From M3007 sp046296435 (GTDB lineage Bacteria > Bacteroidota > Bacteroidia > Chitinophagales > Saprospiraceae), in NCBI GenBank assembly GCA_046296435.1, contig JBKBLI010000012.1, positions 1-64,000 of the forward strand: a DNA stretch of 64,000 nucleotides, in the 5' to 3' direction. Shown one piece after another: positions 34,462-41,569 of this stretch. The notes beneath the pieces were generated by a model. That model ran no database searches. It was not told where the DNA came from and saw only the letters and a list, made by a program, of their open reading frames with translations. Positions within the stretch are counted from its first letter, which is position 1, and every line of letters starts with the position of its first letter. Position numbers and translations under genes: made by a program.

Positions 34462-34647
34462 CGTGCAGATACGGCAAAGGGATTCAAAAAAATGAGGAAA
34501 ACGTCGGGCGGATGTTAATGCGGCGGAACTGGCGGGCCCGGGGCCTGACCTACAGCTGAACACCGCGAGATGAGAACCGCTTTTCACAAGTCGCAAGGTC
34601 TTTTTTTTTAAAAAAAACTTGCGGAAACCAAGCGCATCTATAAACGC

Positions 34648-35136
34648 TCAGATTGGCTCAAAATTACCTGTCTGCCGATTTTTGCGCACGGCATTCCACG
34701 GAAAACAACGCCCATTCATCACGATATAAACCCCAGGCGGCATGGACTGAACAAAAGCCAAGGCGCTACCCAGATTGAAGAAACCGTCGGAAGAGGCGCC
34801 AAACGCATAGGGGATCATGGCCCCCGTAATCACGATGGTCTTGTCGGTCAGCCCCAAATCAGCCAACTTAGAAGCCGTCTCCACCATACGGTCTGTTCCG
34901 TGCGTGATGACGATCTGGGCGTGCGGCGATTTGGCGCAGTTGTGAGCGATGATACCCACATCTTCGGGCGTCATCTGCAGCGAGTCCATCATCATCAGCG
35001 TCTTGATATCGATATCCAGCGTACAGCGCCCGCGTTCGAACATCTCTTTGAGGTGCGTATCCTTGAAGTAGAGTTCGCCGGTGAGGTAGTTATACTCCTT
35101 GTCGAAAGTGCCGCCTGTCACAAAAACCTGAATCAT
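34648..35136 (-). CDS. Asparaginase-domain protein, single domain
   Basis: The 162 residues cover only the N-terminal domain of type I asparaginases: TGGTFDKEY with the nucleophile Thr, then VITHGTDRMVETA with the THGTD motif. Complete enzymes are about 330 residues with a second domain contributing to the active site. Shorter single-domain homologues are known in many bacteria, so this is probably a real gene rather than a truncation, but hydrolysis of asparagine is unproven. It precedes the carbonic anhydrase gene in the same direction. Confidence 0.75.
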   Translation of the reverse strand: MIQVFVTGGTFDKEYNYLTGELYFKDTHLKEMFERGRCTLDIDIKTLMMMDSLQMTPEDVGIIAHNCAKSPHAQIVITHGTDRMVETASKLADLGLTDKTIVITGAMIPYAFGASSDGFFNLGSALAFVQSMPPGVYIVMNGRCFPWNAVRKNRQTGNFEPI

Positions 35137-35207
35137 GCCGCGTGGGTTGTTTTGTCATTTTGACGACAAATAACGCGCCAATTGGCCGTAACAACGCGCA
35201 GTAATGA

Positions 35208-35906
35208 CTATTTTGAAAATTTTTGGGCCAAATCAGCTTCCGAGAAGGTCGCCACCGAACCCTTGTGCACGTCATACAGCATCGGTACAACCAACAACTT
35301 GCCCGCCGAAATAAGGTCTGCAAATTCCGCCTCAACTTGACGAACGCCGTGCAGAATATTGCCCTGTATGCAGGAGTCTAAATGACAACCCATGCGCTTG
35401 AAGGCGATCTGCTGCTCCTCCTCGGCGGCAAGCATCGCCACAATATCGTGGAGGCGCCCCTCAACCTCGTCGCCGTTTACCAGGGCTTTCACCGCTCCGC
35501 ACTCTGTGTGCCCAAGCACGACGATCACCGAGGCGCCGAGGAACCTGACAGCATACTCGATACTGCCAAGCTCCAGATCGCCGATCAAATTGCCGGCGGT
35601 GCGCAAAACAAAGAGATCGCCAAGCCCTTGATCAAAAATGATCTCAGGCGATACCCGACTGTCCGAACAAGCGACCACGATGGCAAACGGGCGTTGTCCG
35701 TTTGCGGTTTCGTGAATCTGCGCAAGCGCTTGCCGGGGGTGTTGCGCTTTTCCAGAGGCGAAACGCGCCGCGCCTTCTTCGAGCCGGCGCAGGCGTTCTG
35801 CCGGCGATTGGGCGCTTGATTCCCGATCGGGCGTCTGAAACGTGCAAGCTACGCCCCACATGCTCAAACCGATGTAAGCGGCCTGAAAAATAAACCTTTT
35901 GTTCAT
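35208..35906 (-). CDS. Beta-class carbonic anhydrase with lipoprotein signal
   Basis: The 232 residues start with an export signal ending in GVAC, a lipobox, so the enzyme is probably membrane-anchored on the periplasmic side. The zinc site is in place: CSDSRVSPEIIFD and HTECGAVKAL. It interconverts CO2 and bicarbonate. Beta enzymes are usually cytoplasmic, so the lipid anchor is unusual though seen in other Bacteroidota. The asparaginase-domain gene is downstream in the same direction. Confidence 0.85.
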   Translation of the reverse strand: MNKRFIFQAAYIGLSMWGVACTFQTPDRESSAQSPAERLRRLEEGAARFASGKAQHPRQALAQIHETANGQRPFAIVVACSDSRVSPEIIFDQGLGDLFVLRTAGNLIGDLELGSIEYAVRFLGASVIVVLGHTECGAVKALVNGDEVEGRLHDIVAMLAAEEEQQIAFKRMGCHLDSCIQGNILHGVRQVEAEFADLISAGKLLVVPMLYDVHKGSVATFSEADLAQKFSK

Positions 35907-36169
35907 GTCAAAAAGATGATTTGTAAATGGCCGCAAAGGTGTGGCGGGTCGCCGCTCCTTTTGTGTAACAAATGCTACGTGAGGCATTAATTTTTGCGTC
36001 GCCTCCAAAATAGGAACGCAGGCCCAAATATCGCTTAGCGCGCGGGCGCGCCGCGTCGGTCGGTCCCCAGGCTCTGTTTATCCAGCCCCGCACAGCCCTA
36101 AAAGCGCCTGGATACAAAACCTGATATCGAGACTGTTTTTCCCAACAAAGTGCAAACATGTCGAATTAC

Positions 36170-36202
36170 TTGCGTGATTTAACGATAGAGGCGCTAATTT
36201 TG
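36170..36202 (+). promoter_or_regulatory. Promoter of the DUF1599-BT_3928 operon
   Basis: TTG (36170-36172), a 22-base spacer and TAATTTTG (36195-36202) match the consensus exactly. It lies nine bases before the ATG at 36212, implying an almost leaderless transcript, or an ATG at 36224. Confidence 0.7.
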
Positions 36203-36211
36203 CGGCGTTTT

Positions 36212-36769
36212 ATGAATCAGACAATGGTCCAGTTTGAGCGGGTGTGCGCACGCTGCCGCGAGTTGTTTTTGAAAAAAACAGCCGATTACGGCACTGCGTG
36301 GCGTATTCTGAGGCCATCCAGCCTGACGGACCAGTTGTACATCAAGGCGTTCCGCATTCGGAGCATCGAAGAAAAAGGCGTGCAAAAAATCGAGGAATCC
36401 GTAACGGACGAATACGTCGGCCTGATCAACTACAGCGTGCTGGCCTTGATCCAACTGGAACTTGCGGCAGACGCGCCGCTTGAATTGGACGTCGAATGGG
36501 TCGCTCAGGCTTACGATCGCCACATCGCAGAAAATAAAAAGCTGCTGTCTGCCAAAAATCACGACTATGGCGAGGCTTGGCGCCTCATGCGCGTCAGCAG
36601 CATGACCGACCTGATTTTGCAAAAACTGCTCCGAATCAAACAAATCGAAAACAATCAGGGCAAGACCTTGGCCTCCGAGGGTCTGGAGGCCAATTACCGC
36701 GACATCATCAACTATGCGGCGTTCGCGCTGATCCGGCTGGAAGAATCTTCATCTGTCAATACCCATTAA
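36212..36769 (+). CDS. DUF1599 protein with two repeats
   Basis: The 185 residues contain two copies of the DUF1599 motif: KTADYGTAWRILRPSSLTDQ with RIRSIE (about 18-52) and KNHDYGEAWRLMRVSSMTDL with RIKQIE (about 110-140). DUF1599 is linked to nucleotide modification; its activity is unknown. The ATG at 36158 would lie upstream of the -7 box at 36195-36202, so it cannot be the start. BT_3928-type and TrpF-like genes follow at 17 bases and a 4-base overlap, defining an operon. Confidence 0.85.
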   Translation: MNQTMVQFERVCARCRELFLKKTADYGTAWRILRPSSLTDQLYIKAFRIRSIEEKGVQKIEESVTDEYVGLINYSVLALIQLELAADAPLELDVEWVAQAYDRHIAENKKLLSAKNHDYGEAWRLMRVSSMTDLILQKLLRIKQIENNQGKTLASEGLEANYRDIINYAAFALIRLEESSSVNTH

Positions 36770-36786
36770 CGCGTACCCATCGATAT

Positions 36787-38301
36787 ATGACATCATTACC
36801 CGCATTATTGATCCAGTTTGCCGTTGTAGGCGTTCTGCTCACCTGGCTCACCATACGCGCCGACCGCGCCAAAAGCGTCCTCATCACCTTTTTGCAGCAT
36901 TTCACCGGCGTTTGGTTCATATTTTCGGGCTTGGTCAAGGCCGTGGACCCGATAGGCACCGCTTACAAAATGGAGGACTACTTCGTTCAGTTTGAAGATA
37001 CCTTCGCCGGTCTCAACAACGTCTTCTCCGGCCTTGCCCCCATTTTCCCGGCCCTGCTCAAGTCTGCCAACGGCTTCTCCATTCTGATGATCGCGCTGGA
37101 GATCGTCCTGGGGCTAATGCTTATTCTGGGCTGGAAACGCAAGCTGACGGCATGGTTGTTTTTCCTGATTGTGCTGTTTTTCACGTTCCTGACTGGATTT
37201 ACATTTCTGACCGGCTACGTGCCGTCGGGCGCCAATTTTTTTGATTTTAAGCAATGGGGCCCTTTTGTCAAAACCCAAATGCGGGTGACCGACTGCGGTT
37301 GTTTTGGTGATTTTATCAAGTTGGATCCCCGCACCTCGTTCTTCAAGGACGTATTTTTGTTGTTTCCCGCCTTGCTGTTTCTGTTGCGCAGCCGTTACAT
37401 GCACGAGTTGTGGACTGCCGGTCGGCGCAATTTGTGGGTAGGCGTTTCGAGCGCAATCACGCTTGTCTTCTGTCTGTACAACACTTATTTCGACCTGCCG
37501 ATGGTTGATTTTAGGCCTTTCAAAGTTGGTACGGACATCCGCGAGCGCAAAGCTCTGGAGGCAGAGGCGCGCAGCAACGTGCAGGTGATCGGGTGGCTCC
37601 TCGAAAATGAGAAAACCGGTGAAAAAGTCACCTTCATGGAGCCAGAAGCAGGTAAAATCACCTACTACAAGACCTACGCCAAAAACGACGGATGGCGCGT
37701 GGTCGAACAAATCAAAACCGAGCCTTACATCGAACGCGACGGAAAGCGCATACCGATAAGCGAGACCAAAATCAGCGATCTGGCCATAGAAGATCGCGAA
37801 GCGGGCGACATCACCGACGAAATACTCGAGGACAAAGGCTACACGCTGATGATCATCGCCTACAAACTCAAAGGCAAGATCGCTACCGAAACTGTCACGG
37901 TGCAGGATACCGCGTGGGCTACAGACACCGTCCGGGTCGGCAAAGACTCCATCCGCCTGATACGCCGCATCGCCGAGGTCAAAAACCGCAGCGTGGAGCA
38001 GGAAACCTTCGTGCCGGAGCCGGATTACGAGCGCTATTTTTTAGAAAAAATAAATCCTCTCGCGCAGGAGGCCAGGCAGGCCAACTGGCGGGTTTTTGCT
38101 GTCAGCGCTACGCCCGATTACGACAAAGCGCCCGCTTTTGCCAAGCGCATTCAAGCCGGGTACCCCTTTCATACCGCCGACGACAAACTGCTCAAAACCA
38201 TCATAAGGGCCAATCCGGGCGTGGTCGTCCTCAAGGATGGCAAAGTGCTGAAGATGTACCATCACCGCCATTTGCCCAAATTCGCCGATCTGCCGAAATG
38301 A
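36787..38301 (+). CDS. BT_3928-type membrane protein with thioredoxin-like C-terminus
   Basis: The 504 residues start with a DoxX/MauE-like helical bundle (about 1-240, several transmembrane helices, FTGVWFIFSGLVKAVDPIG and CGCFGDFIKL), followed by a periplasmic or cytoplasmic segment and a thioredoxin-fold end (FAVSATPDYDKAPAFAKRIQ, NPGVVVLKDGK). Proteins of this type are conserved in Bacteroidota beside DUF1599. The two cysteines of CGCFGDF and the thioredoxin fold suggest redox work, unproven. Stop overlaps the next start. Confidence 0.85.
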   Translation: MTSLPALLIQFAVVGVLLTWLTIRADRAKSVLITFLQHFTGVWFIFSGLVKAVDPIGTAYKMEDYFVQFEDTFAGLNNVFSGLAPIFPALLKSANGFSILMIALEIVLGLMLILGWKRKLTAWLFFLIVLFFTFLTGFTFLTGYVPSGANFFDFKQWGPFVKTQMRVTDCGCFGDFIKLDPRTSFFKDVFLLFPALLFLLRSRYMHELWTAGRRNLWVGVSSAITLVFCLYNTYFDLPMVDFRPFKVGTDIRERKALEAEARSNVQVIGWLLENEKTGEKVTFMEPEAGKITYYKTYAKNDGWRVVEQIKTEPYIERDGKRIPISETKISDLAIEDREAGDITDEILEDKGYTLMIIAYKLKGKIATETVTVQDTAWATDTVRVGKDSIRLIRRIAEVKNRSVEQETFVPEPDYERYFLEKINPLAQEARQANWRVFAVSATPDYDKAPAFAKRIQAGYPFHTADDKLLKTIIRANPGVVVLKDGKVLKMYHHRHLPKFADLPK

Positions 38302-38891
38302 TCCTCAAAGCAAGCGCCATTCGCAACCTGACAGACGCCCGCTACTTTGCAGCCCGCGAAGTAGATTACCTCGGCTTTTGCATCGACGAGGGCGCGCCGG
38401 GCTACCTCGATCCCATGTACATGCGCGCCATCATGGAGTGGATCGAAGGACCGCGTATTGTGGGCGAACTGCCGCTGTCAAGTCCGGAGGTAGCCGCTCA
38501 GACAGCCCAATTCTACCAGTTGCACGCCGTACAGACCCCTTGGCCCGCCGACCGCATACCGGGCGAGGGCTTCGAAAAAATCGCGAGCCTGAGCGCGGAC
38601 ATGAGCGAAAGCGCGGCGCGCGCCATACTGGATTCGGGAGCCGAGCTGTTCGTACTTTACGACGCGCCCAAATCGACCATTGACCGGCGCGCCGACTTCT
38701 GGCGCGAAGCCTTCGGCGCGCGGCGCATTCTGGTACACTACCTGGATGCGCCCGAACTCTTAGACCGGTGGCTTAGCGACTACGCCATCGGCGGTCTGAG
38801 CATCAGCGGCGGCGACGAAGAGCAAACGGGCGTCAAAAGTTTTGAAGAGTTAGACGAGTTGTTCGACGCCTTAGAAAGCATGGCGCGTTAA
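38298..38891 (+). CDS. TrpF-like (phosphoribosylanthranilate isomerase fold) protein, degenerate site
   Basis: The 197 residues align with the TIM-barrel PRAI family in the region LTDARYFAAREVDYLGFCID and in ALFVLYDAP-like strands, but the N-terminal KxCGxT motif with the catalytic Cys reads KASAIR, and the usual terminal GGTG-D segment is not seen. It probably does not catalyse the tryptophan step. The start ATGA overlaps the BT_3928 stop. Elsewhere a triosephosphate isomerase gene often follows BT_3928 (recollection, not checked here). Confidence 0.6.
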   Translation: MILKASAIRNLTDARYFAAREVDYLGFCIDEGAPGYLDPMYMRAIMEWIEGPRIVGELPLSSPEVAAQTAQFYQLHAVQTPWPADRIPGEGFEKIASLSADMSESAARAILDSGAELFVLYDAPKSTIDRRADFWREAFGARRILVHYLDAPELLDRWLSDYAIGGLSISGGDEEQTGVKSFEELDELFDALESMAR

Positions 38892-39010
38892 CGCGACCAG
38901 CCATTGCCCCCAAAAAAAGCCACATTGGCAAAAAAAACACAGCGTATGCGCGCGGCAGAGTTCAGCCCCCCAGACGCCAATTGCCTTCAACAGATAAACG
39001 TAACATAGTC

Positions 39011-41293
39011 ATGAGAAAGACCATATCCATCAAAAGCATCACATATCAAGCGCTCAGCGCAGTCATCCTAACTGTATTCATCGCCTGCGCGCCCAAGACT
39101 GCGCCAACCGGAGGCGTAACTCCGCCCGGCGCGCAAGGTTCAGCCCCCGCCATACCCATCCCGCAAGGCCCCGACTTTCGGAAAACCGCTCCGCAGCCCG
39201 GAGCCGCGCCCAAAATCCAAATCGGAAAAGCCGAAACATTCAAGTTAGAGAACGGACTCACCGTCATCCTGGTGCAGAACAGCAAACTCCCCGTCGTATC
39301 CTTTCGCGTATTCTCAGACTATCAGCCTGTGCTGCAAAAGCAAGCTGCCGGCTACGTAGATATGATGGGCGAACTGCTGTCCAAAGGCACGCGCAACCGC
39401 AGCAAAAGCCAAATCGACGAAGAGACAGACTTCATCGGCGCCACCCTGAGCAGCGACGCCAACGGCGTATCCGGCCGCTGCCTGAGCAAACACAGCGACA
39501 AGTTGCTCGAGCTGATGTCGGACGTGCTGCTCAACCCCACCTTCCCCGAGGAAGAACTAGAAAAAGCCAAAAAACGCGCCGAAAGTGGTCTGGCATCCGC
39601 CAAAGACAACGCCAACACCATCTCCGCAAACGTGGGCGCCGTTTTGCGCAACCGCAAAGAGCACCCCTACGGCGAGCTCATGACCGAAGAAACGCTCGCC
39701 AAAATCAACCGCGAGATGATCCTCAACCACTACCAGACCTTCCTGCGCCCCAACATCAGCTACCTTGTGATCACCGGCGACATGAACCGCGCGCAAGCCG
39801 AAAAAGCAGCCCGCAAACATTTCGGCAAGTGGCCTGTCAAGCCCGTGACCCAGGCCCAGTTCCCGACGCCCCAGCCCCCCGAAAAAACCCAGGTCTCCTT
39901 CGTGCAAAAGCCCGGCGCCGTACAATCAGTCATCAACATCACCTATCCGCTCGATTTGACGCCCGGACATCCCGACGCCATACCCGTGCGGGTTATGAAC
40001 ACCATACTTGGCGGCTACTTCAACAGTCGCGTCAACATCAAGCTACGCGAAGACAAAGGCTGGACCTACGGCGCGCGCACCGCCGTTGCGCCCGACCCGC
40101 TGGTAGCCAACTTTAGCGCAGGCGCCAGCGTGCGAAACATGGTCACCGACAGCGCTGTCGCCGAATTCCTTTACGAAATCCAACGCCTGCGCACCGAAAA
40201 AGCGCCCGCCGACGAACTGAACGTCGTCAAAAGCGTCCTCACCGGACAGTTTTCGCAAAGCCTCGAACAGCCCGGCACGGTAGCCAGCTTCGCCCTCAAT
40301 ACGGCGCGCTTCAACTTGCCAGCCGACTATTACGAACGCTACCTCGAAAGCCTGCAAAGCGTCACCTCCGATGACGTACTCAACATGGCCCGCAAATACC
40401 TCCTCCCCGAGCGCGCGCACATACTCGTCGTAGGCAACCGCGAAGAAGTCGCCGAAAAACTCCAAAAATTTGACGCCGAAGGCAAAATCAACTTCTATGA
40501 CGTGTACGGCAATCCGTCCCGATTCAGCAACGCCAAAGTAGAAGATGGCGTAAGCGCCGAGTCGATCATCGAACGCTACGTCAACGCTATCGGCGGGGCC
40601 GAAAAAATCGCTCAAATCAACGACGTCTATATCGAAGGTAAAATCAACCTCGGCGGCGGCATCTTTGTCAAAACCTGGCAAAAAGCCAATACTAAAATCG
40701 CCGTAGAAAGCAGCATGATGGGACAGATCCTAAGCAAACAGGCCTTCGACGGCCAAAAAGGCTTCGTAGAAGCACAGGGACAAGGCGTCAGCGAATTAGA
40801 CGAAGAGCAAATAGCCGACATGAAAGAACAAGCGCTCTTCTGCAAAGAAGCAGCCTATGCGGCCCTTGGCTACAAGTTGACCCTCAAAGGTCTCGAAGAC
40901 CTCGACGGCAAAAACGCCTACGTCGTCGAAGTCACCCGACCCAACGGTCGGCAGAGCGTCGAGTACTACGACAAAGATACCGGCCTCAAGCTCCGCGAGA
41001 TCAGCGCGCGGGGAGAAGATGAAGAGCAAACCATCATCACCAACGACTACAGCGATTACCGCGAAGTGGCTGGTCTCGTACGCAAGCCTTACGTCATTAC
41101 AACCAGCGGCGCCATGCCCATGCCCCTNNNNNNNNNNNNNNNNNNNNNNNNNNNNNNNNNNNNNNNNNNNNNNNNNNNNNNNNNNNNNNNNNNNNNNNNN
41201 NNNNNNNNNNNNNNNNNNNNNNNNNNNAAAATCCAGATCACCGAAATCAAAATCAACGCCGGCATTCCGGACGCGCAGTTCCAGCAGAAGTAA
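39011..41293 (+). CDS. M16-family peptidase-like lipoprotein without HxxEH
   Basis: The 760 residues begin with a lipoprotein signal (IACAPK). Two M16 domains follow, but where active members have HxxEH the sequence reads GYVDMMGELLSKGTRNRSKS, so it lacks the zinc histidines and is probably the non-catalytic partner kind. A C-terminal region (about 525-760) with VNAIGGAEKIAQINDVYIEG resembles outer-membrane lipoprotein-sorting domains. No catalytic M16 gene is adjacent in this window. An N-run (41128-41227) interrupts the C-terminus. ATG 39011 preferred to 38981. Confidence 0.82.
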   Translation: MRKTISIKSITYQALSAVILTVFIACAPKTAPTGGVTPPGAQGSAPAIPIPQGPDFRKTAPQPGAAPKIQIGKAETFKLENGLTVILVQNSKLPVVSFRVFSDYQPVLQKQAAGYVDMMGELLSKGTRNRSKSQIDEETDFIGATLSSDANGVSGRCLSKHSDKLLELMSDVLLNPTFPEEELEKAKKRAESGLASAKDNANTISANVGAVLRNRKEHPYGELMTEETLAKINREMILNHYQTFLRPNISYLVITGDMNRAQAEKAARKHFGKWPVKPVTQAQFPTPQPPEKTQVSFVQKPGAVQSVINITYPLDLTPGHPDAIPVRVMNTILGGYFNSRVNIKLREDKGWTYGARTAVAPDPLVANFSAGASVRNMVTDSAVAEFLYEIQRLRTEKAPADELNVVKSVLTGQFSQSLEQPGTVASFALNTARFNLPADYYERYLESLQSVTSDDVLNMARKYLLPERAHILVVGNREEVAEKLQKFDAEGKINFYDVYGNPSRFSNAKVEDGVSAESIIERYVNAIGGAEKIAQINDVYIEGKINLGGGIFVKTWQKANTKIAVESSMMGQILSKQAFDGQKGFVEAQGQGVSELDEEQIADMKEQALFCKEAAYAALGYKLTLKGLEDLDGKNAYVVEVTRPNGRQSVEYYDKDTGLKLREISARGEDEEQTIITNDYSDYREVAGLVRKPYVITTSGAMPMPXXXXXXXXXXXXXXXXXXXXXXXXXXXXXXXXXXKIQITEIKINAGIPDAQFQQK
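41128..41227. other. N-run (100 bases) in the M16 gene
   Basis: Flanking residues MPMP and KIQITEI are almost contiguous in relatives, and the frame is open across the run. Confidence 0.9.
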
Positions 41294-41322
41294 ATCTGAC
41301 GCTCAACCAACGCCGATCCGAG

Positions 41323-41369
41323 CAAGCGGCCCATGCATAGACGCCCGTCTGCACGGGCCGCTTGTTTTT
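41323..41369 (+). terminator. Terminator after the M16 gene
   Basis: CAAGCGGCCC (41323-41332) pairs with GGGCCGCTTG (41355-41364), 22-base loop, followed by TTTTT. A -7-like TATTTTTG (41540-41547), without a -33, precedes alaS. Confidence 0.7.
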
Positions 41370-41569
41370 GCCCCAAACGACGCCGCCTATTTGTCCGAAA
41401 AAAGCGAGTGCCAAACACATCGGCAAGCCCGACGCCCCCACCCCTATACCTGCAGGCGCCGCTGCCGACACGGCGAGCGCCTCCTTCGCGCCGAATCGCT
41501 CATTTTATTCAAAGTCCCGGCTGTTTGCACATTTTGACGTATTTTTGCGCCGCTTAAAATAAATCGCCC

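Noticed and set aside
36158..36211. ATG at 36158 as start of the DUF1599 gene
   Set aside because: It lies upstream of the -7 box at 36195-36202, so it would not be on the transcript from that promoter.
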